Assembly: GCF_900100955.1 (NCBI RefSeq)
Contig: NZ_FNCC01000009.1
Coordinates: 1-64,000 of the forward strand
Reading direction: 5' to 3'
DNA length: 64,000 bases
From: Lentzea fradiae
GTDB taxonomy: Bacteria; Actinomycetota; Actinomycetes; Mycobacteriales; Pseudonocardiaceae
The notes under the pieces were generated by a model that was not told the origin of the DNA, searched no databases, and saw only the letters and a program-made list of their open reading frames with translations. Positions 1 through 8,249 of this stretch are shown here, one piece after another; the first letter of the stretch is position 1, and every line of letters begins with the position of its first letter. The position numbers and the translations under genes are program-made.

Positions 1-95
1 GCCGGAGGGCATGGGGGCCGGAGGGCATGGGGGCCGGAGGGCATGGGGGCCGGAGGGCATGGGGGCCGGAGGGCATGGGGGCCGGAGGGCATGGG
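1..95. repeat. 16-bp tandem repeat, about six copies
   Basis: Six head-to-tail copies of the unit GCCGGAGGGCATGGGG run from the first base of the window; the last copy lacks its final G. The unit is not a multiple of three, so it is unlikely to be coding. The array may extend beyond the left edge. Nothing resembling a gene start or tRNA adjoins it. Confidence 0.9.
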
Positions 96-408
96 CGCAC
101 CGCTACCGCCACGGGGCGTCGGGGCCGCCGACACGATGTCGCGCCTGACACGGCCACCGCCGCTGTCACCGCCGAACCGTGGTGGAGCTGGGGCGCCGCA
201 GGCGACCCGAGTACCTGCCAGGCCGCGGCAGGCACCCCCGTGGTGGGACGGCGGAGAGGCGGGTGTCCCGGGGCCGCCTCGGCCCCGGCGCGCCTCGACG
301 GGCGGAGGGCCCTCGTGCCGCACCTGCCCGTGCGACCGGCCGCTCCGCACCGTCACCACCCGCCCTCTCACACCGCGCCCTCGCCGTCCGCGCGGCTCGG
401 GCGCACCT
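96..408. other. Gene-free stretch beyond the MIB synthase 3' end
   Basis: No convincing gene lies here. The plus-strand reading frames that cross it run on into antisense of the terpene cyclase and have low-complexity Arg/Pro/Gly compositions. No clear terminator hairpin for the minus-strand operon was recognised. Confidence 0.5.
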
Positions 409-1473
409 TCACCGGTACCGCGGGTGGGTGGTGTGCCACTCGAAGCCGCCGCCCATCCAGGACCTGGTGCCCTTCAGGAACCTGTGCAGCTCCACCGACG
501 GGATCGCCAGCAGCTCCCGATGCCCCTCCTCGAAGTCGCGCACCAGCTGGTTGTGCAGTTCCACGGTCCGTTCCGTCGCCTCGGCGATCGAGCAGCCCCT
601 GTCCGCGGCGATCTGCAGCACCATGTTGCAGACCGGCTTCTCGTCGGCGGCGTCCTTCTCCACCGACACGAGGTCGTTCACGATCACCGACGCCGTGCCC
701 GCCGCCGTGAGCAGCTGACGGACGCGCGGGTCGTAGTACAGCGGTGCCGGCAGTTCGTAGCCGCCTACGGCGTCGATCAGGGTCATCGACGTGTAGAAGG
801 TGTCGTGCTGGCGGGTCGCGAGGTACTGCCACGCCGGTGGGTAGTTGCCCGTGTGGCGCCAGGCCGCGTAGGCCGACCACGACACGAACATCGCGAACGT
901 CGAGTAGCAGACCCGTTGCACCACGGTCGGTGTGCTGCGTGCCGCCAGGTGGGCGATGCCCGAGCGCAGGCCGACCAGGACCGGGTCGGCGGCGAGCGTC
1001 TCCTCCAGTTCCGTGGTGAACTCGGCGGCGGGTGCCACCGGGTCCATCGCGGCCATCGCCAGGGCGAGCCGTGGCGGTAGCTCGGCGGGGACCGCGCCCA
1101 TCTCGGTGTCGTCCGCGTACAGGTCGTCGGCCGCCCACCACGCCGCGTTGAGCCTCGCGGCGATCAGCAGCTGCTCGACGTCGGCGGTGTCGACGTGGGT
1201 GAGGACCGCGAGCCGGCCGAACTGGCCGCCCAGGAACCGTTCCGGTTCCTCGAAGCCGCACTCCCCCGCCCACGCGACGAGCCGTTCGTCGACGGCGGCC
1301 GCCAGCAGCGGGTCGTCCCGTTCGAGCACCGGCACGTAAAGCGGGGACGCCGTGCCGTCGCCCCAGGGGCGTTCCGCGTAGCCGGGTTCCGGCGGCGGTG
1401 CGACGGCCTCGGGCCGCCCGAGCCGGGCAGCGGCGGTGCCCAGCCCGGACGGCCCGGTGAGGAGGTCGTTCAT
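409..1473 (-). CDS. 2-methylisoborneol synthase (class I terpene cyclase)
   Basis: 354 residues. It cyclises 2-methylgeranyl diphosphate to 2-methylisoborneol, a volatile earthy odorant; the enzyme is cytosolic and Mg2+ dependent. Visible family motifs are the acidic metal-binding motif DDLYADD (residues 116-122), the second metal site NDLVSVEKD (266-274, NSE-type) and a C-terminal Arg-Tyr pair (352-353). It is somewhat shorter than characterised Streptomyces enzymes, mainly because the Pro-rich N-terminal extension is short. The ATG start overlaps the stop of the upstream methyltransferase as TGATG, so translation is coupled. The partner methyltransferase immediately upstream makes the specific assignment secure, compared with geosmin or pentalenene-type cyclases. 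Confidence 0.95.
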   Translation of the reverse strand: MNDLLTGPSGLGTAAARLGRPEAVAPPPEPGYAERPWGDGTASPLYVPVLERDDPLLAAAVDERLVAWAGECGFEEPERFLGGQFGRLAVLTHVDTADVEQLLIAARLNAAWWAADDLYADDTEMGAVPAELPPRLALAMAAMDPVAPAAEFTTELEETLAADPVLVGLRSGIAHLAARSTPTVVQRVCYSTFAMFVSWSAYAAWRHTGNYPPAWQYLATRQHDTFYTSMTLIDAVGGYELPAPLYYDPRVRQLLTAAGTASVIVNDLVSVEKDAADEKPVCNMVLQIAADRGCSIAEATERTVELHNQLVRDFEEGHRELLAIPSVELHRFLKGTRSWMGGGFEWHTTHPRYR

Positions 1474-2327
1474 CAGATCCTGTCCGCCACGATCAGCAGG
1501 TAGTGGAAGCTGCCCTCCTTGTAGGCGGTGAGGAACGGGTCCTCGACGCCGGTCGCGACCGACGACTGCTGGCGCAGCTCCCAGTACGGGATGGTGTCCT
1601 GCGTCAGGTCGACGACGCTGATCGGCACGAAGCCGTTGTCCGCCAGCGCGCGGAAGTACTCGCTGCGCGCGTGGATGTTGCAGATGTAGTGCTGGTCGAT
1701 CTGGCTGACGGCCCGCGAACGGCCACCCGTCAGGTCGTTGTAGCAGCCGGTGATGCAGACGTACCGGCCGCCGGGCGCGATCAGGCGCGCGAACTCGCCG
1801 TACAGCTGCTGGAGGTCGACGTACATCGTCGTCTCGTTGGTCCAGATGCCGGTGAACGACCCCGTGTCGAAACCGGTGTCGAGCATGTTCTTGAAGTGGA
1901 ACCGGACCTCGTCCTGCACGCCGCGCTCGCGCGCCTGGGCGTTGGCGAACGCCACCTGCTGCTCGGAGATGCTGACGCCGTCGACGCGGGCGCCGAACCG
2001 GGCGTGCGCCATGAAGCTGGTGCCGCCGCGGCCGGAGCCGCCGTCCATCAGCCTGCCGCCGAACGGGACGTCGCCGAACGCGTCGAGCAGCACCTCCGCC
2101 TGCGCCGTCTCCAGCCTGTGCATCTCGGCGATGATCGCCGCGTCGCGCGCCTCCGGCGGGGCCTGCAGCACCGCCGGGTCGTACTGGCCGAGCCCGTAGT
2201 GGTGGTGGTACAGCCCGTCCACCTCGCCGAGCTTGATGTTGACCGGGTCCTTCTCCTTGTTCCAGTAGTCCGCGACGGAACGCTGGTAGTCGGTGCGCAG
2301 AACCGGCTTCACAGTGGGGCTGGCCAT
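1473..2327 (-). CDS. Geranyl diphosphate 2-C-methyltransferase
   Basis: 284 residues. This SAM-dependent enzyme methylates C2 of geranyl diphosphate to give the C11 precursor of 2-methylisoborneol. It shows the SAM-binding glycine-rich loop DGGSGRGG (residues 95-102) and an aromatic-rich N-terminus (DYQRSVADYWN). The ATG at 2327 is preferred over upstream in-frame starts because the protein then begins like known family members and AGGAG lies 11 nt upstream. It is the first gene of a two-gene operon with the cyclase. In Streptomyces a cyclic-nucleotide-binding regulator gene commonly adjoins this pair; none is present here, and the upstream neighbour is an ion channel gene. Confidence 0.94.
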   Translation of the reverse strand: MASPTVKPVLRTDYQRSVADYWNKEKDPVNIKLGEVDGLYHHHYGLGQYDPAVLQAPPEARDAAIIAEMHRLETAQAEVLLDAFGDVPFGGRLMDGGSGRGGTSFMAHARFGARVDGVSISEQQVAFANAQARERGVQDEVRFHFKNMLDTGFDTGSFTGIWTNETTMYVDLQQLYGEFARLIAPGGRYVCITGCYNDLTGGRSRAVSQIDQHYICNIHARSEYFRALADNGFVPISVVDLTQDTIPYWELRQQSSVATGVEDPFLTAYKEGSFHYLLIVADRI

Positions 2328-2531
2328 GACCTGATTGGCTCCTGTTTCGTAAGAACGCCCTGCCGAACGGCTCTGACCTTTCCAGCCTTCGGCGCAGTAG
2401 GCGATACACCGTTCAGGCTTGGTTCGGACACGAACGTGTAAGCCGGAGAGCACGTCTGCGTGGCGCCTCCCGGCCCTCTAGCAGGCAGGCACGTCACCTT
2501 CGGGGAATCTCGCCGCCCGACCGGATGACGA

Positions 2532-3320
2532 TCACCGGTCGGCGCCCGCGAACCTCAGCGCCCGCACCTCGTCGCGCAGCTCCCGCACCTCCCGCAGCAG
2601 CAGGTCGTCGTGCGGGGACGGGGGCGCGGGCTGGGGCGCGACCTCCTCCTGCATCGCGCTGCACACCACGGCGATGAACAGGTTGAGCATCGTGAACGTG
2701 CCGACGACCAGGTAGACCAGGAAGAAGATCCACGCGTAGGGCTTGTGCTCCATCAGGTCGCGCATCACGTCGGACCAGCCGTCCCCGGTCGTGAGCTGGA
2801 ACAGCGTCAGCAACGTCGGGCCGAGACCGGAGAAGCGCGGGTCTCCGGTGTCGCCGAAGAGGTTGCTCGCGATCACGCCGCCCACGTAGACGAGCAGCGC
2901 CAGCAGGCCCAGCAGCGACACCAGGCCGGGGATCGACCGCACCAGCGCCGTGACGACCCTGCGCATGCTCGGCACCAGCGCGACCAGCCGCAGCGCCCGC
3001 AGGATGCGCAGGCTGCGCAGCACCGCGAGCGACCCGGCCGCCGGGACCAGCGCGATGCCCACGATCACGAGGTCGAAGACGTTCCACGGGTCGCGGAAGA
3101 ACCGCCACCCGAACGCGTACAGCCGCGCGCAGAGCTCCGCGACGAAGATCGCGAGCGCGAGCCGGTCGACCGCGGCGGGCACCGGCCCGAGCTCGGCCCG
3201 CAGGACCGTCGACGTCTCCGCGCCGAGCGCGACCGCGTTGAGCACGATCACGCCGACGATGAAGACCTGGAACCGGTTGCTCTCCACCAGCTCGCCCACA
3301 CGGGCGCGCACCATGTTCAC
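2532..3320 (-). CDS. Single-domain voltage-gated cation channel (BacNav/BacCav family)
   Basis: 262 residues, one six-helix channel domain that should assemble as a tetramer in the membrane. The voltage sensor S4 carries four Arg at every third position (R102, R105, R108, R111). The pore reads FQLTTGDGWSDVM; the filter TGDGWSD (residues 178-184) replaces the TLESWAS of NaChBac. Gly at filter position 4 and an acid at position 7 resemble the filter described for the calcium-selective channel CavMr. The C-terminus (about 238-256) is a short heptad-like coiled coil, as in the family. The GTG at 3320 is chosen because TAGGAG lies 7 nt upstream; an in-frame ATG lies two codons in. Family membership is secure; ion selectivity is inferred. 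Confidence 0.88.
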   Translation of the reverse strand: MNMVRARVGELVESNRFQVFIVGVIVLNAVALGAETSTVLRAELGPVPAAVDRLALAIFVAELCARLYAFGWRFFRDPWNVFDLVIVGIALVPAAGSLAVLRSLRILRALRLVALVPSMRRVVTALVRSIPGLVSLLGLLALLVYVGGVIASNLFGDTGDPRFSGLGPTLLTLFQLTTGDGWSDVMRDLMEHKPYAWIFFLVYLVVGTFTMLNLFIAVVCSAMQEEVAPQPAPPSPHDDLLLREVRELRDEVRALRFAGADR

Positions 3321-3377
3321 TTGCTGCTCCTACGACGGGGTTTTGATGCCTATCGGTCGCGGAGCAGGTCGAACTGT

Positions 3378-4319
3378 TCACCCGGTGGTGTTGATCAACT
3401 CCAGCCTGCTCGCCGTCCTGGCGAGGTCGAGCGCCTCGCCGCCGACGATCTCGCGCAGCGGGTGGTCACTCACGAGCGTCAGCCGCACGTCCGCGTCCAC
3501 GAGCACGTCCACGACGTTGGCGAACCGCTGCCGCGCCTCCCGGTCGCACGTCCGCAGCCGCGGCACCCCGGCGATCACCCAGTCGTCGAACCGCCGGGTG
3601 AGCGCGAGGTAGTCGCCGGTCGAGGTCGGCTTCTCGCACAGGTCGCCGAAGTCGAACCAGACGGTCCGCCCGCGCACCCCGAGCGCGGTGAGCGCCCGGC
3701 CGCGCACGTCGAGCACCACCGGATCGGCGGGCAGCTCGGCCCGCGGCACGACCCGGCCGGTCTCGAACCGCGACCGCGCGGTCCCGTGCAGGTGCCGGTA
3801 GTCGGTGGGGCCGTCGAGCTCGACGACGTCCATCAGCTCCTTCACCAGTGCGATGCCCGGCAGGAACAGGTGGTGGTAGAGCGGGTTCGGCAGCAGCCCG
3901 TCCGGCGGGTAGTTCGAGGTCGCGACGACCATCACCCGCCGGTCCCCGAGCACCTCCAGCAGCCGGGTCATGAGCATCGCGTCGCCGACGTCGTGCAGGT
4001 GGAACTCGTCGAACGCGAGCACCTCCACCCGGCCGGTGAGCGCCTTCACGGCCTTGGCGACCGCGCCGCGCTCGTGCATCCGCTCGGCGATCCGCTCGTG
4101 CAGCTCCTGGAAGAACGAGTGGAAGTGCACCCGCCGCTTGGCCCGCACGGACAGCGCCTCGAAGAACGCGTCCGCGAGGAAGCTCTTCCCGCGCCCGACC
4201 GGTCCGTGCAGGTAGACACCCCGCCGCCGCTGTCCCAGCTGCTCCAGCCGCGCGATGGCGGCGAGCTGCGCCTCGTCCAGCACGTACCCGCTGCGCGACA
4301 CCCGTTCGCGAAGATCCAC
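3378..4319 (-). CDS. zapE: ZapE/AFG1-family P-loop ATPase
   Basis: 313 residues. Cytosolic AAA-like ATPase of the ZapE (AFG1/LACE1) family; in E. coli ZapE binds FtsZ during division, and mitochondrial relatives act in protein quality control. Walker A is GPVGRGKS (residues 39-46); Walker B is LAFDEFH with D104-E105, the DEFH form typical of the family. ATSNYPPDGL follows as the sensor region. The start is GTG with GGGGGT about 7 nt upstream. It is divergent from the pirin gene, with only 32 bp between the starts, so the promoters must overlap. The actual role in this actinomycete is not known. Confidence 0.9.
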   Translation of the reverse strand: MDLRERVSRSGYVLDEAQLAAIARLEQLGQRRRGVYLHGPVGRGKSFLADAFFEALSVRAKRRVHFHSFFQELHERIAERMHERGAVAKAVKALTGRVEVLAFDEFHLHDVGDAMLMTRLLEVLGDRRVMVVATSNYPPDGLLPNPLYHHLFLPGIALVKELMDVVELDGPTDYRHLHGTARSRFETGRVVPRAELPADPVVLDVRGRALTALGVRGRTVWFDFGDLCEKPTSTGDYLALTRRFDDWVIAGVPRLRTCDREARQRFANVVDVLVDADVRLTLVSDHPLREIVGGEALDLARTASRLELINTTG

Positions 4320-4338
4320 TGCTACCCCCGCGCCAGCA

Positions 4339-4344
4339 TACGAT
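4339..4344 (+). promoter_or_regulatory. -10 element placing the pirin transcript start at its GTG
   Basis: TACGAT ends 7 nt before the GTG of the pirin gene and no Shine-Dalgarno sequence precedes that GTG. This suggests a leaderless or near-leaderless transcript, which is common in actinobacteria. No good -35 element was seen. Confidence 0.45.
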
Positions 4345-4351
4345 CGGTGCC

Positions 4352-5293
4352 GTGAGCAATGTCGAGGCCCGGCCCGCAGAAGTGACGTGCACCTCCACCC
4401 CCGGCGACGTCGAGGTCCTGGGTCCGCGCGACGTCCCCCTGGGTGGCCCGCGCGCCATGCGGGTGCGCCGCACGCTGCCGCAGAAGCAGCGCTCGCTGAT
4501 CGGCGCCTGGTGCTTCTGCGACCACTACGGCCCCGACGAGGTCCGCATGGACGTGGCCCCGCACCCGCACACCGGCCTGCAGACCGTGAGCTGGCTGTTC
4601 ACCGGCGAGATCGAGCACCGCGACAGCCTCGGCAGCCACGCGCTCGTCCGTCCCGGCGAGCTGAACCTGATGACCGGCGGCAGGGGCATCTGCCACTCCG
4701 AGGTCTCCACCGACACGTCGGCCGTGCTGCACGGCGTCCAGCTCTGGCTCGCCCTGCCCGACGCCCACCGCGACGCCCCGCGGAACTTCCAGCACCACGT
4801 CCCGCCGACCGTCACGCTGAACGGCGCCGACATCCGCGTGTTCCTCGGCAGCCTCGCCGGCTCCACCTCCCCCGTGCCGACCTTCTCCCCGCTGCTCGGA
4901 GCCGAGATCGTCCTGCCGGCGGGCGCCGCCCTCACGCTCGACGCCGACCCGTCGTTCGAGCACGGCGTCCTCCTCGACACCGGTGACGTGACGCTGGGCG
5001 AGACCGCCCTCCAGCCCGGCGACCTCGGCTACGTCGGCACCGGCCGCACGTCCCTCGCCCTCTCGTCCGCGAACGGCGCGCGGGTCGTCCTGCTCGGCGG
5101 CGAGCCGTTCGGCGAGGAGATCGTGATGTGGTGGAACTTCGTCGGCCGCACCCACGACGAGATCGCCGCCTATCGCGAGGAGTGGCAGGCGGAGTCCGAC
5201 CGGTTCGGCCGCGTCGACGGCTACCCGGGCTCCCGCCTCCCCGCCCCCGCACTGCCCGGCGGCCGCCTCCGCCCACGTGGCAACCCGGCGTAG
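4352..5293 (+). CDS. Pirin family protein
   Basis: 313 residues, bicupin fold. The N-terminal cupin holds the metal ligands: H71 and H73 in HPHTGLQTVSW, and H115 and E117 in GRGICHSE, matching the His2/His-Glu iron site of pirins. Bacterial members have been described as quercetin dioxygenases or as modulators of metabolic enzymes; the substrate cannot be read from sequence. The GTG start follows a -10-like TACGAT. A hairpin terminator lies 20 bp after the stop. It is divergent from zapE, and no functional link between the two is evident. Confidence 0.9.
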   Translation: MSNVEARPAEVTCTSTPGDVEVLGPRDVPLGGPRAMRVRRTLPQKQRSLIGAWCFCDHYGPDEVRMDVAPHPHTGLQTVSWLFTGEIEHRDSLGSHALVRPGELNLMTGGRGICHSEVSTDTSAVLHGVQLWLALPDAHRDAPRNFQHHVPPTVTLNGADIRVFLGSLAGSTSPVPTFSPLLGAEIVLPAGAALTLDADPSFEHGVLLDTGDVTLGETALQPGDLGYVGTGRTSLALSSANGARVVLLGGEPFGEEIVMWWNFVGRTHDEIAAYREEWQAESDRFGRVDGYPGSRLPAPALPGGRLRPRGNPA

Positions 5294-5313
5294 AAGACGC
5301 ACGCACTCCGTCA

Positions 5314-5341
5314 CTTTCCGCACAGAACCAACTGCGGAAAG
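5314..5341 (+). terminator. Hairpin downstream of the pirin gene
   Basis: CTTTCCGCA (5314-5322) and TGCGGAAAG (5333-5341) form a perfect 9-bp stem with a 10-nt loop, starting 20 bp after the pirin stop. There is no T tract, as is often the case for high-GC actinobacterial terminators. Confidence 0.6.
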
Positions 5342-5601
5342 CACCACACTCCATTACTCCGAACAGCCCAACCGCATCTCGGCCCGCGTACCCGAATTGC
5401 CGGTCGCGCACACCCATAACATCAAGTCGACTGAAGCTCCACCACAAAGGAAAACGCAGGTCAGAGACTCCAGTGACGGACATCTCAGATCATTCTCGCG
5501 CCTGGATGTCACATCTCATACTTCAGGCCCATTGAAAAACAGGTTCCGATCGCATTACCTGGCAGAGGCATCCACCGGGGTTGCCAGACGTCCAAGGGGG
5601 C
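5342..5601. other. AT-richer intergenic region with a possible promoter for the SsgA-like gene
   Basis: No credible gene. The base composition is clearly less GC-rich than the flanking genes. TTGAAA (5532-5537), a 17-bp spacer and TTACCT (5555-5560) form a plausible promoter about 40 bp before the SsgA-like start. No riboswitch or operator was recognised. Confidence 0.4.
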
Positions 5602-6003
5602 ATGAAGAACGTGACACGAGTGGGTGCCGAGTCTGTTTTCGCCTTCATCGCACCATCCGGCCGCCCGCTTCCGGTCGAGGTCGACCTCGGCTACCGCGCC
5701 GACGACCCGCACGCCGTGACCATGACGTTCCGCATGGGCAAGCAGGAGACCGTGTGGCTGGTGAGCCGCGACCTGCTGGCCGACGGCCTGCTCACCACGG
5801 CCGGCGCCGGCGACGTGCGCCTCCGCCCGCACAACAGCACCACCGCCGTGCTGGAGCTGCGGTCCGACGTGTCGCACGCCGTCTTCCACGTGCGGTCGTC
5901 CGAGCTGCAGGAGTTCCTCAACTCGACCTACGACGTGGTCGCGCCGGGCACCGAGAACGATCACGTCGACTTCGACGCGGAACTGCGCAAGCTCCTCGGC
6001 TGA
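5602..6003 (+). CDS. SsgA-like sporulation and cell division protein (SALP)
   Basis: 133 residues if begun at ATG 5602. SALPs occur only in morphologically complex actinomycetes and help place septation and peptidoglycan synthesis during sporulation. The conserved pattern is visible: V-D-L-G-Y-R-A-D-D-P-H-A-V-T-M near the start, then WLVSRDLLADGL, GDVRLRP, and a C-terminal ELQEFLNSTYDVVAPGTE. The start is uncertain: AAGGGGG sits at 5594-5600, only 1 nt from ATG 5602 but 10 nt from GTG 5611, so translation may begin at 5611 and the protein be 130 residues. The paralogue (SsgA, SsgB and so on) cannot be decided. A regulator gene follows after 64 bp. Confidence 0.85.
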   Translation: MKNVTRVGAESVFAFIAPSGRPLPVEVDLGYRADDPHAVTMTFRMGKQETVWLVSRDLLADGLLTTAGAGDVRLRPHNSTTAVLELRSDVSHAVFHVRSSELQEFLNSTYDVVAPGTENDHVDFDAELRKLLG

Positions 6004-6067
6004 CCGGCGCTTTTTCACCCGGACGAGTCCGTACCTTGGACTTTCTCCAACCCATAACGTCGGCCGG

Positions 6068-6883
6068 GTGACCACCACGAGTTCCACCGCGTACAGCCGA
6101 GACCTGGGTGACGAACTGCGCCGGCTGCGGCAGAGGTTCACCGGTCTGCGGGGCCGCGGCCTGGCCGTCCAGCTCGGCTGGGACCCCAGCAAGGTCTCCA
6201 ACCTCGAGCACGGCAAGATCAGGGCGAGCCCCGTCGACCTGGCCCAGTACCTCACGGCGTGCGGCAAGGACGTCGACTTCCTCGACGACTTCCTCCGCCG
6301 CTACCACAACGCCTTCGACCCGTTCTTCGCCCAAAGCGCGGACGACCACCGCACGCTGACGATGGCACAGGCGAGCGCCACGAAGATCACGGCCTACGAC
6401 GTCCTGACCGTGAACAGCCTCCTGCGCACCCCCGCCTACGAGCAGGCGCTGGAGACCACCACCGGCATCGCCCCGTCGGACGTCGACCGCCAGGCCGTCC
6501 TGCGCCGCCCGAGCCGCCCGGAGTGCACCTTCTTCCTGCACGAACTGGCCCTGCGCACCCACCCGGGATCACCCCAGGTCATGGAAGACCAGTACACGTG
6601 GCTGCACGCCAACTCGGCGGTCCTGCGCATCATCCCGGCGGACGCCACCACGGCCGTGCTCCACTCCCCGTGCACCCTCTTCGAGTTCGAGAGGACCCCA
6701 CCGGCGGTCCACGTGGAGACGAGCATCGCCAAGGTGTTCGTCCAGGACGACAGCACGGTGGCGAAGTGCCGGGTGCTCTTCGAGCTCCTCGACGCGATCG
6801 CCCTGGACGAACACGAGTCACGGCGCAGGCTCACGGAGCACCGGGGCCCGACCCCGCTCCGAGCCCTGGCGAGGACTCAGTAG
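6068..6883 (+). CDS. XRE-family regulator with DUF5753 domain
   Basis: 271 residues, GTG start. The N-terminal helix-turn-helix spans about residues 8-60 (LGDELRRLRQRF, then LAVQLGWDPSKVSNLEHGK). The rest matches the DUF5753 domain, with its typical opening about quitting a Tyr-rich segment and the later IIPADATTAVLHSPCTLFEF stretch. This architecture is expanded in actinomycetes, where members (BldB/AbaA-type neighbours, WhiJ-like) modulate development, but target genes are unknown. It probably shares a promoter region with the preceding SsgA-like gene. Its 3' end overlaps the convergent cellulase gene by 7 nt. Confidence 0.88.
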   Translation: MTTTSSTAYSRDLGDELRRLRQRFTGLRGRGLAVQLGWDPSKVSNLEHGKIRASPVDLAQYLTACGKDVDFLDDFLRRYHNAFDPFFAQSADDHRTLTMAQASATKITAYDVLTVNSLLRTPAYEQALETTTGIAPSDVDRQAVLRRPSRPECTFFLHELALRTHPGSPQVMEDQYTWLHANSAVLRIIPADATTAVLHSPCTLFEFERTPPAVHVETSIAKVFVQDDSTVAKCRVLFELLDAIALDEHESRRRLTEHRGPTPLRALARTQ

Positions 6884-7812
6884 CCGTACACGAGGTCGAA
6901 GGCGAGCTGCGGGTCGAACTGCCCGGCATCCACCCCGGGTGCCTTCCCGCACCGTCCGTCCGAGTCCCCGGGAACCTTGACCCACAACAACATCTCGGCC
7001 CCACCCCCGGTCCGGGCGACAGTCCCGAGCTTGCGCCCACCGGGGTTGCACCACTCCCCGTTGTGCCCGTTCCCGTTCCGGCTCGTGTCGATCACGAAGG
7101 GCTTGCCCCCACCAGGCAACGCCCCGCTGACGGCGTTCGCGTAGGTGACGGACGCGGCCGTCGTGTGGTAGTTCGACACGTTGACGGCAAACCCGCGAAC
7201 ATCCCGAACCCCAGCGGCATCAAGCCGCCCGGCCATGGTCCCGGCAGGCACCCACTGGGCATTACCGGCATCCAGGTACACCCACGTGTTGGGTGCCTTC
7301 GCCTTGAACTGCTCGGTCGCATACTTGATCATCGCCGTCCGCTCGGCGATCTGCCCGCTGTCCATGCAGTTGAAGTCGGCCAGCGAGTCAGGCTCGACCA
7401 CCACGACGGCAGGCCGGTTCCCGATCCCGGCGGCGAACGCCGAGATCCAGCTCCGATAGGCAGACGGCGACCCGGCCCCACCCCCGGAATGCCCACCACA
7501 GGCATCACGACCAGGGATGTTGTAGGCCACCAGCACCGGCAGCTTCGACCCGGTCCCGCCGACATGTCCGCTGACAGCGGACCGGATGTCCCCACTCCAG
7601 CTCCCGAACCACCGGGCGATCGGCTTGGACGAGATGTTCGCCTTGATCGCGGCCTGCCGCCCGTCCTGCGGATGATCACGCACCCACACGGCGGGGTTCG
7701 ACTGCGGATCAACGTAAAACCCGTCGGTCATGTCCAACGGACTACCAGCGGCCTGCGCAGCAGGCGCAGCAACAACAGCCGCCAAAACGGCCACCACAAG
7801 CGCTCGAATCAT
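6877..7812 (-). CDS. Secreted glycoside hydrolase family 6 (endoglucanase/cellobiohydrolase)
   Basis: 311 residues. It hydrolyses beta-1,4-glucan outside the cell. A Sec signal peptide covers about residues 1-22 (IRALVVAVLAAVVAAPAAQAA). GH6 signatures are VLVAYNIPGRDACG, with the conserved D103, and VVVEPDSLADF, with the candidate proton donor D142; FVIDTSRNGNG and the C-terminal WVKVPGDSDG complete the fold. There is a catalytic domain only, with no carbohydrate-binding module or linker, so it probably acts on soluble or amorphous substrate. ATG 7812 is chosen over GTG 7833 because it begins the signal peptide directly; neither has a strong ribosome binding site. It converges on and overlaps the XRE gene by 7 nt. 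Confidence 0.9.
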   Translation of the reverse strand: MIRALVVAVLAAVVAAPAAQAAGSPLDMTDGFYVDPQSNPAVWVRDHPQDGRQAAIKANISSKPIARWFGSWSGDIRSAVSGHVGGTGSKLPVLVAYNIPGRDACGGHSGGGAGSPSAYRSWISAFAAGIGNRPAVVVVEPDSLADFNCMDSGQIAERTAMIKYATEQFKAKAPNTWVYLDAGNAQWVPAGTMAGRLDAAGVRDVRGFAVNVSNYHTTAASVTYANAVSGALPGGGKPFVIDTSRNGNGHNGEWCNPGGRKLGTVARTGGGAEMLLWVKVPGDSDGRCGKAPGVDAGQFDPQLAFDLVYGY

Positions 7813-7942
7813 GCCCAGAACCCAACCGCCCACCGCTTAAGAGGCGGTAAGTCGCACACAACCCCAGATCATGCGACCCACCCACCCGCGGCCCCGGCTC
7901 CTTCGGCAGCGCCCCTGTCAGGGAGGCGAAGCCCCGAACACC

Positions 7943-8242
7943 TCACCGAACCCCGGGCAACACCCCCGCCTGCAACGGCAGCAACGGCGCCACCACCCGC
8001 GAGAACGGTCCCCTGACCACCATGCCCCCCACAGCCGAAAACGGCGAGGAGGCATCGAAAACATCAGGAACCCGGGCGAAAACAGCCCACCGCTCATCCC
8101 AGGACTGGACAACGTCAAGATGCCCACCGGGCAGGAACCGGGTGAGATGCACCCCGGCGACCTCCCCGGTCTCCCCCAGCAACGGAAGCAGCCGGAACCC
8201 GCCTTCCCGCCGCAACCGCCCGATCAACTCGACGCTGTCCAT
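7943..8242 (-). CDS. Small hypothetical protein, last gene of the glp operon
   Basis: 99 residues, not recognised. It starts 7 nt after the glpD stop, so it is probably cotranscribed and coupled. The sequence looks like a real soluble protein: ELIGRLRREGGFRLLPLLGETGE, then HLTRFLPGGHLDVVQSWDERWAVFARVPDVFD, with mixed strand and helix character and no membrane segment or Cys. No enzyme motif is seen. The alternative is that it is a non-coding 3' extension, but the reading frame, spacing and amino-acid composition argue for a gene. Confidence 0.6.
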   Translation of the reverse strand: MDSVELIGRLRREGGFRLLPLLGETGEVAGVHLTRFLPGGHLDVVQSWDERWAVFARVPDVFDASSPFSAVGGMVVRGPFSRVVAPLLPLQAGVLPGVR

Positions 8243-8249
8243 CTCACCG

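Noticed and set aside
27-1080. Plus-strand frames starting in the 16-bp repeat
   Set aside because: They run antisense through the terpene cyclase and consist of Arg/Pro/Gly-rich sequence; the repeat unit is not a multiple of three.
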